64,000 bases of DNA, from assembly GCA_018970205.1 (NCBI GenBank), contig JAGWWW010000001.1, forward strand, positions 1 to 64,000, read 5' to 3'. The notes beneath the pieces are model-generated. The model saw only the letters and a list, made by a program, of their open reading frames with translations. It was not told where the DNA came from and did not search any database. Within the stretch, counting starts at the first letter, position 1; each line of letters begins with the position of its first letter. This DNA comes from Actinomycetales bacterium (GTDB lineage: Bacteria; Actinomycetota; Actinomycetes; S36-B12; UBA5976). Positions 25,500 to 34,498 of this stretch are shown here, piece by piece. A program made the position numbers and the translations under genes.

Positions 25500-27830
25500 A
25501 TGGGTGTCATGGCACAACCTGCCCGCAAGCCGCGTATGAGCACGGCCAAGAAGAAGGCGCGCGCACAAGCACGTGCCGCCCAAGCAGCCAAGCCTGCCCG
25601 CGCCAACCGTGAGCGCCGGGATTCCGTGAGTGCGGTGGCCCCGAAGCGGGACGCTGCGGCGCGTCCGAAACGCGCTGGCGCAGGGCCGAAGAAGTCCAAC
25701 GGGTCGACTGCCAAGCAGCGCGCCGCTGGTCCCGGGCCGAAAGGCCAACGCCCTGTACGGGACGACTGGTCCCGCGACGCACGTGATGGTGCTCGTCCGG
25801 CTGTGCGCGGCGGCGGTTCCCGTGATGGTGCTCGTCCGGCTGCGCGCCGTGATGGGTCTGTGCGTGCTAGTGCTCCGCGGCCGCGGTGGTCTGAGGATGA
25901 GCGTTCCGGGTCGCCGCATGGCTCGCGTCCGCGGTGGTCTCGTGACGACGGTCCTCGTGTCTCTCGTGAGGGTGCTCGTCCGGCTGCGCGCGGCGGCGGT
26001 TCCCGTGATGGTGCTCGTCCGGCTGCGCGCGGCGGTTCCCGCGATGGTGTTCGTCCGGCTGCGCGCCGTGATGGGTCTGTGCGTGCTAGTGCTCCACGGC
26101 CGCGGTGGTCTGAGGATGAGCGGTCCGGTTCGCCGCGCGGCGGGCGTCCGCGGTTGTCTCGTGACGAGGGCGCTCGTCTCTCGCGTGATGGTGATCGTCC
26201 GGCTCCGCGCGGCGGCGGTTCGCGCGACGCTGACCGGTCGGCTGCGCGCCGCGATACGTCGCCGCGTGTCGCCGCCGAACCGCGTCGGTCCCCGGATGAG
26301 GCTGTGCGTCCTGTCCGTGAGAACCGCGCACGATCCGCACGTGAGGCACAGTGGCGCGGTGAGCGCGACGAACGGCCGCGCAGCCCGCGCGACGCCCAGC
26401 GCCCTGGCGCTCGGCCGACTGCAGGTCGCAGCGACTCCAAGCGTCCCGTACGCACGCAGATCCTCGCCGGAGGCAAGTCCACCCCGGTGTCCGATGACCT
26501 GATCAAGCCCAGCGTCTACGCCCCGGACGGTTTCGTCAGCGAGGCTGCTGGCGCCGCCCTTGGGTTCGCTGAGGCCGGTGTGCACACGGACTTGGTGCAG
26601 GCGTTGGCGGCACGTGGGATCACGAAGCCCTTCCCGATCCAGTCCGCGACGCTTCCGCTGGCCATCGGCGGCCGGGATGTGCTCGGTCGCGGGCAGACTG
26701 GCTCGGGCAAGACGCTGGCCTTCGGGCTCGCGATGCTCACGCAGCTCGCATCGAGCAGGCCGCGACCGGGAATGCCGATGGCGTTGGTGCTGTCGCCGAC
26801 TCGCGAGTTGGCCATGCAGAGCGCTGAGGTGCTCACGGACTTCGGACACGCGGTGCGGGTGCGCACGCTACTCATCGCAGGGGGCATGGGATACGACCGG
26901 CAGATCTCGGCCTTGGAGCGCGGCGTCCACATCGTGGTGGCCACACCCGGCCGGTTGCTCGACCTCGTCAACCGCGGCTCACTCGACCTCAGTGGCGTGA
27001 GAATCACCGTGCTGGACGAGGCCGATCAGATGGCGGACATGGGCTTCCTGCCGGATGTGCGCGCCATCCTCGACTCGGTGAGGCCAGGGGGCCAGCGGAT
27101 GCTCTTCAGCGCCACTCTCGACCGCGGGGTCGACACCATCGTGGACGACTACATGAACAACCCCAGTGTGCACGCTGTCGACGGCGGCCAGGCCTCAGTC
27201 GCGGCGATGTCGCACCACCTCCTGGTGCTCAACCCCGGCGACAAGGACGCCGTCGTCGCCCAGATCGGCGCCCGGACGGGCAAGACGATCATGTTCGCCC
27301 GTTCGCAACTCGGGGCCGAGCGCATCGGCGAGCAACTCATGGCCGCGGGCGTGCCCACCGGAGTGCTGCACGGAGGCAAGTCCCAGCGCGTACGCAACCG
27401 CACCCTGCAGATGTTCAAAGACGGTGGCTGCAATGTGTTGGTCGCGACTGATGTCGCTGCCCGGGGAATCCACGTCGACGACGTCAGCTTGGTCCTGCAG
27501 ATCGACCTTCCGAACAACGGCAAGGATTACCTGCACCGTGCGGGCCGTACAGCGCGGGCAGGCGAGGCCGGAGCCGTCGTCGCCCTGACGACCACGCGTC
27601 AGCGTGCCCGCGCCCTGACGATGCTCAAGCGCGCTGATGTGGAGGTCGCGGCGGTGTATGTCACCCCGATGAGCGATGAGCTTGTGCAGGTCACCGGCGC
27701 GCGGCTTCCCAGCGGCCGCCCGTGGTCTGCTCCGGTTGAGCGCGAGCCGGCGCCGGCTGGCCGACGTCGGCCTCCTGCCGGTCGAGGCAAAGGGCCGCGG
27801 CGCACCGGGGGACAGCGCAGCCGCGGATAG
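25500..27830 (+). CDS. DEAD-box RNA helicase with long repetitive basic N-terminal region
   Basis: The ATP-dependent RNA helicase core occupies about residues 350-720: Q motif (P-F-P-I-Q), Walker A G-Q-T-G-S-G-K-T (residue 398 on), P-T-R-E-L-A, T-P-G-R, the D-E-A-D box (about 506), S-A-T, and the C-terminal R-G-I-H-V-D-D and H-R-A-G-R-T-A-R-A-G. Ahead of it is an unusual disordered region of about 330 residues: first Lys/Ala-rich, then R-D-G-A-R-P-A-A-R-G-G-G-S units, including a 73-residue segment (219 bp) present twice in tandem. The C-terminal tail is again Arg/Gly-rich. Such RG-rich arms bind RNA non-specifically and may drive condensation. Start ATG 25500 (ATG 25509 also possible) has no clear ribosome-binding site. 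It follows rnpB. Confidence 0.93.
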   Translation: MGVMAQPARKPRMSTAKKKARAQARAAQAAKPARANRERRDSVSAVAPKRDAAARPKRAGAGPKKSNGSTAKQRAAGPGPKGQRPVRDDWSRDARDGARPAVRGGGSRDGARPAARRDGSVRASAPRPRWSEDERSGSPHGSRPRWSRDDGPRVSREGARPAARGGGSRDGARPAARGGSRDGVRPAARRDGSVRASAPRPRWSEDERSGSPRGGRPRLSRDEGARLSRDGDRPAPRGGGSRDADRSAARRDTSPRVAAEPRRSPDEAVRPVRENRARSAREAQWRGERDERPRSPRDAQRPGARPTAGRSDSKRPVRTQILAGGKSTPVSDDLIKPSVYAPDGFVSEAAGAALGFAEAGVHTDLVQALAARGITKPFPIQSATLPLAIGGRDVLGRGQTGSGKTLAFGLAMLTQLASSRPRPGMPMALVLSPTRELAMQSAEVLTDFGHAVRVRTLLIAGGMGYDRQISALERGVHIVVATPGRLLDLVNRGSLDLSGVRITVLDEADQMADMGFLPDVRAILDSVRPGGQRMLFSATLDRGVDTIVDDYMNNPSVHAVDGGQASVAAMSHHLLVLNPGDKDAVVAQIGARTGKTIMFARSQLGAERIGEQLMAAGVPTGVLHGGKSQRVRNRTLQMFKDGGCNVLVATDVAARGIHVDDVSLVLQIDLPNNGKDYLHRAGRTARAGEAGAVVALTTTRQRARALTMLKRADVEVAAVYVTPMSDELVQVTGARLPSGRPWSAPVEREPAPAGRRRPPAGRGKGPRRTGGQRSRG
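25848..26240 (+). repeat. Imperfect 219-bp tandem repeat inside the helicase gene
   Basis: The first unit begins at about 25848 (cgtgatgggtctgtgcgtgc) and the second at about 26067 with the same 20 bases. The second copy has diverged at many sites and is shorter at its end. Smaller units of about 24-27 bp (cgtgatggtgctcgtccggc) repeat inside. The spacing is a multiple of three, so the reading frame is kept. Confidence 0.8.
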
Positions 27831-27833
27831 TCT
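27828..27833 (+). promoter_or_regulatory. -10 element, leaderless start of the dienelactone hydrolase gene
   Basis: TAGTCT overlaps the helicase stop codon region and lies 6 nt before ATG 27840. Confidence 0.55.
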
Positions 27834-27839
27834 GTCGGC

Positions 27840-28553
27840 ATGACCAGTGCGCAACACCCGAATTCCGGCCAGCGAGTCACCTTCACCGAGGACGGCGTCA
27901 CAGGTGCGGGCTATCTGGCATTGCCCGCTTCCGGCTCCGGCCCTGCGGTCATCGTCGTTCAGGAGTGGTGGGGGCTCGTCGGCCACATCACCGATGTTGC
28001 CGACAGGTTCGCGGCTGCGGGGTTCGTCGCGCTCGCACCCGACCTCTACCACGGCCAGGCCACGACCGAGCCCGATGAGGCGCGCAAGTTGCTCATGGAA
28101 CTCGACCTCGCGCGCGCCGGCGAGGAGATCTGCAAGGCGGCGGCATACCTGTTGTCGCGGGAGGACGTGACGTCGCCGACCGTCGGAACTGTCGGCTTCT
28201 GCATGGGCGGCTCCCTCGCGATCTGGAGCGGCACGCTTTCACCGGACATCACCGCATGCGTGGGGTTCTACCCCGGAGCGTCCTGGGAGCGGCATGCGCC
28301 GCACTGGGCCAACTTCGCGGGCAAGCGGGCCCAGATCCACTGTGCGGAGGGCGACGGCACATCCGCCGCACCGGGCATCCAGGAAGCCAAGCGCGGAATC
28401 GAGGCAGCAGGCGGGCAGTGTGTCGTGTTCGACTACCCCGGCACCGCACACGCGTTCTTCAACGACGACCGACCTGAGGTCTACAGCCCGGAAGCCGCGC
28501 ACGCGGCGTGGCAGCGCACGACAGAGTTCCTGCGCGAGCAATTGTGCGGGTGA
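27840..28553 (+). CDS. Dienelactone hydrolase family protein
   Basis: The 237-residue alpha/beta hydrolase is of the dienelactone hydrolase type: V-V-Q-E-W-W-G-L near residue 40, A-P-D-L-Y-H-G, and nucleophile Cys121 in G-F-C-M-G-G in place of Ser. The acid lies around C-A-E-G-D and the His in T-A-H-A-F-F-N-D. Some relatives open dienelactones in chlorocatechol breakdown, but many are general carboxylesterases. No aromatic-degradation genes are nearby, so the substrate is open. It begins 9 bp after the helicase gene but from its own leaderless-type promoter. Confidence 0.9.
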   Translation: MTSAQHPNSGQRVTFTEDGVTGAGYLALPASGSGPAVIVVQEWWGLVGHITDVADRFAAAGFVALAPDLYHGQATTEPDEARKLLMELDLARAGEEICKAAAYLLSREDVTSPTVGTVGFCMGGSLAIWSGTLSPDITACVGFYPGASWERHAPHWANFAGKRAQIHCAEGDGTSAAPGIQEAKRGIEAAGGQCVVFDYPGTAHAFFNDDRPEVYSPEAAHAAWQRTTEFLREQLCG

Positions 28554-28691
28554 GCTGCCCACGACGGTGTGCGGGCGCTAGAGCGCGGGCATCCTCCGTC
28601 ACCGTCATGCTGATCGCTGCAGCATCGAAGCCGGGCATGTGCATGCCTACGAGTGGGCGGGGGACCGCTGGCTGCCCAGGAGGAATCTGAC

Positions 28692-29834
28692 ATGCGTTTC
28701 GATCTCGCCGACCTGCGCTGTGAGTGGGACCTCGACTGGTCGCAGCACCACGTCAACCATGGTTCCTTCGGCGCCACGCCTCGGGTGGGGCAGGTGGCAT
28801 TGGCCGACTGGCGTCAGCGGGCGCAGCGAAACCCCAACTCCTTTTATCGCTGGGAACTGATGCCGGCAGTGGCGTCGGCACGGGCCAATATCGCCGAGTT
28901 CCTCGGACTCGCCGCAGATGAGGTGGCGCTGGTGCGCAACAGCACCGAGGCGTCGAACATCGTGCTGCGGGGGATGGCATTGGAGCCGGGCGATGAGGTG
29001 GTGGTCTTCGAGCAGGAGTACGGCGCCGTGACCTTGGCGGCGAAACGCGCCGCCGGTCTCGCCGGCGCCCGGGTGGTGGAGATACCGGCGCCGCTGGAAT
29101 TCACGGACGGCATGCTGCTCGGCGCGTTCGCAAGTTCACTGACCGGCCGCACCCGGCTGCTCGTGGTGGACCACATCACCAGCATGACAGCGCGGGTGAT
29201 GCCGGTTGTGGAACTCTCCCGGATATGCCGCGAGCAGGGTGTCGCCATCGCGGTCGACGCATCGCACGCGCCGGGGAACGTCGATGTCGATTTCACAGGC
29301 CTGGACGCGGACTTCTGGTTCGGCAACCTGCACAAATGGGCCTGCGCCCCGGTCGCAACCGGTGCCCTCGTCATCGGAGCGCGCCAGCGCGCCGCTCACC
29401 CCGCCCTCGTGACATCGTGGTTCGACCTCGAGCCGTACCCGCTGCCCTTCGACATGCTCGGGACGTTGGACTACGCCCCGTGGTTGGCGACGCCCGCGGT
29501 GCTGGACTTCATCTCGGGTTTCGGTTGGCAACGGTGGCGCGCCGCATGTCGCGAACGCGCGGCCTTCGGTCGGGACTTGCTCCGTGCGTCCTTGGGGCTG
29601 CCCGCGGATGAGACCGCGCTGCACGTTCCCATGGCACTGGTCCCGCTCGGCGTTCACGGCGGCGCTCTCGAAGCGAATGGCTTCTGCCGGGCTTTGGGCG
29701 AGCGGCACGCGGTACAAGCTGCAGTGACGACCTACCGAAATGAGTTGTTCCTGCGGGTCAGCGGTCAGGTCTACAACGACGAGGCTGACTATCAGGCGCT
29801 CGCAGCCGGGGTGTGCGACCTGCTCGGCAGGTGA
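28692..29834 (+). CDS. Class V aminotransferase, isopenicillin-N-epimerase-like
   Basis: The 380-residue PLP enzyme of fold type I has N-H-G-S-F-G near the start, V-R-N-S-T-E-A-S-N (phosphate-binding), Asp189 in A-V-D-A-S-H-A-P-G (pyridine nitrogen) and the Schiff-base Lys215 in N-L-H-K-W. The N-L-H-K-W motif with an H-A-P-G stretch is typical of the isopenicillin N epimerase/cysteine desulfurase-like branch, whose members act as epimerases, lyases or desulfurases. No beta-lactam genes are near. ATG 28692 has aggagg 8 nt upstream. Confidence 0.88.
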   Translation: MRFDLADLRCEWDLDWSQHHVNHGSFGATPRVGQVALADWRQRAQRNPNSFYRWELMPAVASARANIAEFLGLAADEVALVRNSTEASNIVLRGMALEPGDEVVVFEQEYGAVTLAAKRAAGLAGARVVEIPAPLEFTDGMLLGAFASSLTGRTRLLVVDHITSMTARVMPVVELSRICREQGVAIAVDASHAPGNVDVDFTGLDADFWFGNLHKWACAPVATGALVIGARQRAAHPALVTSWFDLEPYPLPFDMLGTLDYAPWLATPAVLDFISGFGWQRWRAACRERAAFGRDLLRASLGLPADETALHVPMALVPLGVHGGALEANGFCRALGERHAVQAAVTTYRNELFLRVSGQVYNDEADYQALAAGVCDLLGR

Positions 29835-29900
29835 GGCATCAGAGCTCGGACCGCCTGTGCGGCAACCGAGTCCGTAGATGTCAGTCCATCGGCTCTTGAG

Positions 29901-29975
29901 GCGAGACCGTGCAGGCCAGCGCGTCTGCTGAAAGGCGAGACCGTGCAGGCCAGCGCGTCTGCTGAAAGGCGAGAC
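29901..29975 (+). repeat. 34-bp tandem repeat, 2.2 copies
   Basis: Two identical 34-bp units (29901-29934 and 29935-29968, each starting gcgagaccgtgcaggccagc) are followed by 7 bp of a third. They lie in the 282-bp gap between the converging aminotransferase and map genes. No spacers are present, so it is not a CRISPR array. Confidence 0.95.
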
Positions 29976-30116
29976 AGCCAATGTCCTTCCTGCTGGTCAC
30001 AGGCTGAGGCAGTGGCGATCAGTTTGTGGTCCGGCAGGTATCAGCGGGCACGTTGCCAGCGACGGCTTGCCTGTCCGATAGCGCGGACGGCGGTTGTGGC
30101 GCGTGCCGCAGCGACG

Positions 30117-30974
30117 TCAGGCTGCAGCGCTGGGAGTAGTGAGGATCTCCGGGCCGGCGTCGGTCACCAAGATGGTGTGCTCGAACTGCGCGCTGAGCGA
30201 GCGGTCCTTCGTCACGACCGTCCAGCCGTCTGCCCACATGTCCCACTGATACGTGCCCAATGTGAGCATCGGCTCGATGGTGAAGGTCATGCCCGCCTCA
30301 ATCTGCCGGTCGAAGCGTGGATCGTCATAGTGAGGAACGATCAACCCGGAGTGGAATGACGTGCCGATGCCGTGACCGGTGAAGTCGCGCACGACTCCGT
30401 AGCCGAAACGTCGAGCGTAGGCCTCGATGACGCGGCCGATGACAGTGATGGAGCGACCCGGCAGGGCCGCTGCGATGCCTCGCATCGTGGCCTCATGCGT
30501 GCGCTCCACGAGCAGACGGGTTCGCTCATCCGGCTCTCCGACGAAAAAGGTCGCGTTGGTGTCCCCGTGGACTCCGCCGATGAACGCGGTGATGTCGATG
30601 TTGCAGATGTCTCCGTCGCGCAGGACCGTTGAGTCGGGGATGCCGTGGCAGATGACCTCGTTGATGGATGTGCACAGTGACTTCGGGAACCCTCGGTACC
30701 CGAGCGTCGACGGATAAGCGCCGTGTGAGCACAGGAACTCATGTCCGATGCGGTCCAACTCGTCAGTGGTGACGCCGGGGCGGATGTGGCGTCCAACCTC
30801 GGCGAGTGCATCCGCGGCCAGTCTGCCCGCGATGCGCATGGCGGCGATGGTGTCCTCATCCTTGACCTCCGAGCCCGTGAACGGCCGGGGTTGCGGCCGG
30901 TCGACGTACTCCGGTCGCTGGATGCGCGCCGGAACGCTGCGCCGTGCAGACACGATGCCGGGGGAGAGGACCAT
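30117..30974 (-). CDS. map: Methionine aminopeptidase, type I (Map)
   Basis: Map removes the initiator Met from new proteins. The 285-residue protein has all five metal ligands: Asp127 in N-I-D-I-T-A, Asp138 in G-D-T-N-A-T, His201 in G-H-G-I-G, Glu234 in T-I-E-P-M-L and Glu265 in Q-F-E-H-T. The N-terminal 40 residues with P-x-x-I-x-R-P-E-Y and a P-F-x-G-S-E-V-K-D linker are the extension seen in actinobacterial MapA-type enzymes. ATG 30974 is preceded by TACACT at 6 nt, a leaderless start. It diverges from the small gene at 31048. Confidence 0.95.
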   Translation of the reverse strand: MVLSPGIVSARRSVPARIQRPEYVDRPQPRPFTGSEVKDEDTIAAMRIAGRLAADALAEVGRHIRPGVTTDELDRIGHEFLCSHGAYPSTLGYRGFPKSLCTSINEVICHGIPDSTVLRDGDICNIDITAFIGGVHGDTNATFFVGEPDERTRLLVERTHEATMRGIAAALPGRSITVIGRVIEAYARRFGYGVVRDFTGHGIGTSFHSGLIVPHYDDPRFDRQIEAGMTFTIEPMLTLGTYQWDMWADGWTVVTKDRSLSAQFEHTILVTDAGPEILTTPSAAA

Positions 30975-30980
30975 GCGGCG

Positions 30981-30986
30981 AGTGTA
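30981..30986 (-). promoter_or_regulatory. -10 element, leaderless start of map
   Basis: TACACT on the minus strand, 6 nt before ATG 30974. Confidence 0.55.
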
Positions 30987-31047
30987 GGAAGCGGTGAGCA
31001 GCCGTGGCGGGCTGGCCGTACCCCCACGGCTGCGGCACGATGTGCCC

Positions 31048-31209
31048 ATGTGGTGGTGGTGCCTCATCCATGCGCGCGTTGAACGCGACGCCGGCTGCGC
31101 CCACCAGGTGCGGTTGGGGCCATTCGATTCCGAAGCGGCAGCCGCGGACGCGTTGGATGCCGCGCAGCGGCGCAACCGAGATTGGGATCAGGACCAGGAC
31201 GACGACTGA
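31048..31209 (+). CDS. Small conserved actinobacterial protein beside map
   Basis: The 53-residue protein begins M-W-W-W-C-L-I-H, has [24 protein letters not shown] and a very acidic tail (D-W-D-Q-D-Q-D-D-D). A W-C-L-x-H start, one internal G-C and the L-G-P-F/Y turn followed by an Ala-rich helix are what I remember of a family of about 55-residue proteins often found near map in Streptomyces. The function is unknown. The Cys/His pattern might bind a metal. It shares a 73-bp divergent region with map and is followed by the strong hairpin at 31244. Confidence 0.7.
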   Translation: MWWWCLIHARVERDAGCAHQVRLGPFDSEAAAADALDAAQRRNRDWDQDQDDD

Positions 31210-31243
31210 GTCGTGGTTGCACCTGACGTGCGTCGGCCAAAGA

Positions 31244-31280
31244 AACAGGGCCCGTGACCGATGCGGTCACGGGCCCTGTT
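31244..31280 (-). terminator. Strong Rho-independent terminator of the histone-like gene
   Basis: Perfect 17-bp arms (31244-31260 and 31264-31280) with a 3-nt loop. On the minus strand the stem is followed by TTTCTTT, a true U-tract. It begins 14 bp past the stop codon of the K/A-rich gene and also lies 35 bp past the end of the small plus-strand gene, so it may work in both directions. Confidence 0.92.
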
Positions 31281-31293
31281 CGACAGTCGCGAA

Positions 31294-31752
31294 TTACTTC
31301 TTGGCTGCCTTCTTGGCTGCAGGCTTGCGCGCGGTGGTCTTCTTCGCAGCGGGCTTGCGGGCCGTGGTCTTCTTGGCTGCAGGCTTGCGCGCGGTGGTCT
31401 TCTTCGCAGCGGGCTTGCGGGCCGTGGTCTTCTTGGCGGCTGGCTTCTTGGCAGCAGCCTTCTTGGCGGCTGGCTTCTTCGGAGCAGCCTTCTTGGCCGT
31501 GGTCTTCTTGGCCGTGGTCTTCGTTGCAGCAGCCTTCTTCGCAGCAGGCTTCTTCGCAGCAGCCTTCTTCGCAGCAGGCTTGGTGGCCTTCTTGGCCGTG
31601 GTCTTCGTAGCCGTGGCCTTCTTGGCTGCAGGCTTGCGCGCGGTGGTCTTCTTGGCAGTGGCCTTCTTGGCCGTCGCCTTCTTGGCCGCCGGCTTGCGCG
31701 CGGTGGTCTTCTTGGCAGTGGCCTTCTTGGCCGGCGCCTTCGTAGCCGCCAC
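31294..31752 (-). CDS. Lys/Ala-rich histone H1-like protein (stand-alone K-A-A-K repeats)
   Basis: The 152-residue protein consists from end to end of Lys-Ala-Ala-Lys-Lys, Thr-Thr-Ala-Arg-Lys and Pro-Ala-Ala-Lys-Lys units, with no aromatic or acidic residue. Such tails occur on actinobacterial HU (HupS/Hlp) and in bacterial H1-like proteins (Hc1, AlgP), where they bind and compact DNA. Here no HU domain precedes the tail. GTG 31752 follows gggagg with good spacing. An inverted repeat at 31773-31792 and a perfect terminator frame the gene. The DNA is itself highly repetitive, so mirror-image frames on the opposite strand are artefacts and copy number may vary between strains. Confidence 0.88.
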   Translation of the reverse strand: MAATKAPAKKATAKKTTARKPAAKKATAKKATAKKTTARKPAAKKATATKTTAKKATKPAAKKAAAKKPAAKKAAATKTTAKKTTAKKAAPKKPAAKKAAAKKPAAKKTTARKPAAKKTTARKPAAKKTTARKPAAKKTTARKPAAKKAAKK

Positions 31753-31772
31753 AGGTTCCTCCCTGTCCTCGT

Positions 31773-31792
31773 TCTTGACACGGTTGTCAAGA
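31773..31792 (-). promoter_or_regulatory. Palindrome TCTTGACA-CGGT-TGTCAAGA upstream of the histone-like gene
   Basis: Perfect 8-bp arms with a 4-bp spacer, 20 bp before the GTG start. The arms contain TTGACA, a -35-like hexamer, on both strands. No good -10 stands at 17 bp, so an operator is more likely than a bare promoter. A related palindrome, TTGACC-GGT-GGTCAA, lies upstream of the metzincin gene (50492-50506). Confidence 0.45.
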
Positions 31793-31988
31793 CGTTACTG
31801 CGTATGTTGGCAGAAGCGACACGCCATGTCACGCCAAAACGCATCAATGCGCGCCCGCGTGTCGCACATGTGTTAGCGGCTCATCAACACGTTCGTTCGC
31901 GTCTATGTGCGCACATCGCGTGGTGATTCACGCATCGTGCGCCGGTCTTCACTTGCTTCATGCACCATTGACTTTGCCACTGAGATCG

Positions 31989-32012
31989 CGACGACATGAC
32001 GATGTGTCGTCG
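31989..32012. repeat. Inverted repeat CGACGACA-N8-TGTCGTCG
   Basis: Perfect 8-bp arms in the long gap. A further GACGACAT occurs at 32015-32022, so the motif GACGACA is present three times in 34 bp counting both orientations. A cluster of protein-binding sites is possible. Confidence 0.4.
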
Positions 32013-32198
32013 GTGACGACATCTCACACGGCGTGCACGGTGCGCCGTGCGTGGCAGGCGATGGGCCATGCTGCACCTGATTGTGAGCGCGCCCGCGGAT
32101 GCTGGATGAACGGACGCAAACTCTTTATATGCAAGCCTTTGCTGACATCTGCGGAATTCGCTCACTGCGCACATGCGACCCGCAGCGTGACTGCTCAG

Positions 32199-33479
32199 TC
32201 AGTGCTGCGGCCCCTGATCCGCTGCGGCATTCTGCCGCGCCTCGCGCTCGCGGACCGCGTGCTCGTCGGTGCGCGAGTCATAGCTCCAGAATCGGCGCAG
32301 CGTGGAAGCGGCGATTGATGTGCCCGCGATACACAAGATGCCGCCGGACGTGAGGGCACGCGAGATGCCGAACCAGTCGGCGAATAGCGAGACCCGCATC
32401 TGGCCAGCCTTCGGGCCGAAGCTGTACGAGATCATCTCGATGCCGGCGAGCCGCCCGCGGTAGGCATCCGGAATCGTCTGGTTCCACATGAGTTGTCGGA
32501 ACATGCCGCTGACCATGTCAGCGGCGCCAGCGACGCCGAGCAGGGTCAGAGTGATCCACAGGTTATGAGTCAGGCCCATGCCCGCCACCGCCGCTCCCCA
32601 CGCAATGGCGGCGAGGGCAACTGCCCGGCCGTGCCGGTGGACCCTTGCCACCCATCCGCTGGTGGCGCTGACGAGCAGTGCCCCCACAGCATCCGCTGAG
32701 TAGAGCAGGCCGAGGGCATACGGCTCGCGGAAACTCTGGGCCATGAAGGGGAAGATCGCGTTGGAGTACGCGAACACCATTGCGATGATGTCGACCACAT
32801 AGGTTCCGAGCAGGTCCGGCCGAGATGCCGCGTACCGGGCTCCGGCGCGGATGGCTGTCAGCGACGACATCGACTCACTCGGCGTCGTCGGTGATGGCCG
32901 CAACCGCCACAAGGCTGCGATGGAGAGCCCGAACGTCGCGATGTCGGCGACGTAGACCCCCTGCACTCCGGCAGCGGCGATGATGACGCCGCCTAGCGCT
33001 GGGCCGGCGATGGCGGTGATGCTCCAGCGCATGCTCATCCATGCGCTCGCTGACGCGAGTTGGTCGTGACCGACGATGCGAGGCAGCAGCCCTTCCAGGC
33101 TCGGCCGCTGCAGGCTTGTGAACACGGTGAAGAAGAACGCGGCGCAGTACACGAGCCAGACCTGCGGGTGCGCGCAGGCCGTGTTGATGAGCAGCAGGGT
33201 GACGCACAGGCCGGCCCCGGCCTCAGTGATGAGGACCATGGCGCGTCGGTCGAGCCTGTCCGCCAGCGCTCCTCCCCACAAGCCGCAGACGACCAGGGGG
33301 ACCATCTGGATCAATCCCAGCGCACCGACTGCGACGAACGACCCCGTGAGTTCCTTGACCTGGAAGGGGAGGGCCACGAACGTCATCATCGAGCCGAGGT
33401 ATGTGATGAAGCCGCTGGCCCAAAGGAATCGGAAGTCGCGCGACTGCCGAAATGGCGCGGGATCGGGCAGGAGCGTCAC
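32199..33479 (-). CDS. MFS transporter, EntS-like
   Basis: The 426-residue protein has about twelve membrane helices in two halves. The N-terminus (F-R-F-L-W-A-S-G-F-I-T-Y-L-G-S) and the A-D-R-L-D-R-R loop between helices 2 and 3 are typical of MFS members related to the enterobactin exporter EntS and other drug exporters. The long hydrophilic C-terminus (about 25 residues) is Arg/Glu/Asp-rich. The GTG start at 33479 lies 60 bp after panB on the same strand, so it may be co-transcribed with panB. The substrate is unknown. Confidence 0.85.
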   Translation of the reverse strand: MTLLPDPAPFRQSRDFRFLWASGFITYLGSMMTFVALPFQVKELTGSFVAVGALGLIQMVPLVVCGLWGGALADRLDRRAMVLITEAGAGLCVTLLLINTACAHPQVWLVYCAAFFFTVFTSLQRPSLEGLLPRIVGHDQLASASAWMSMRWSITAIAGPALGGVIIAAAGVQGVYVADIATFGLSIAALWRLRPSPTTPSESMSSLTAIRAGARYAASRPDLLGTYVVDIIAMVFAYSNAIFPFMAQSFREPYALGLLYSADAVGALLVSATSGWVARVHRHGRAVALAAIAWGAAVAGMGLTHNLWITLTLLGVAGAADMVSGMFRQLMWNQTIPDAYRGRLAGIEMISYSFGPKAGQMRVSLFADWFGISRALTSGGILCIAGTSIAASTLRRFWSYDSRTDEHAVREREARQNAAADQGPQH

Positions 33480-33539
33480 GGGGGCAGTCCTATCAGTCCT
33501 GGCACATCCCCGCAGCAGGCCACTGCGGCTGCGCCGCGG

Positions 33540-34406
<867 letters not shown>

Positions 34407-34498
34407 GGCACCCCTCAATCACCTCGAGGCCGTCGGACGACGGTCCCCGTGCGAGCCTCAATTCTTGCACAGCGGCGGCGCCTGCTCACTGCCGCGAG

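Larger units (their letters stand above)
31753..32198. other. Intergenic region upstream of the histone-like gene, 446 bp
   Basis: The longest non-coding stretch of the window. It is less GC-rich than the genes (for example aaactctttatatgcaagcc around 32118) and contains two inverted repeats (31773-31792 and 31989-32012). It separates the histone-like gene from the end of the MFS gene. No reading frame in it is convincing. Confidence 0.5.

Noticed and set aside
25170-26849. Minus-strand open frame (559 codons) and a plus-strand frame at 25630-26502 across the helicase arm
   Set aside because: The repetitive GC-rich DNA keeps several frames open. One of them also crosses rnpB. The helicase frame continues into a certain DEAD-box core.
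29901-29975. CRISPR array
   Set aside because: The 34-bp units are directly joined with no spacers and number only 2.2. No cas gene is nearby.
31261-31926. Plus-strand repetitive frames opposite the K/A-rich gene (Leu/Gly/Ser-rich or Phe/Ala-rich)
   Set aside because: They are reverse translations of the Lys codons of the real gene and include the terminator hairpin.
32099-32353. 84-codon frame in the gap before the MFS gene
   Set aside because: It overlaps the 3' end of the MFS gene on the other strand, has an atypical composition and no ribosome-binding site or -10 element.
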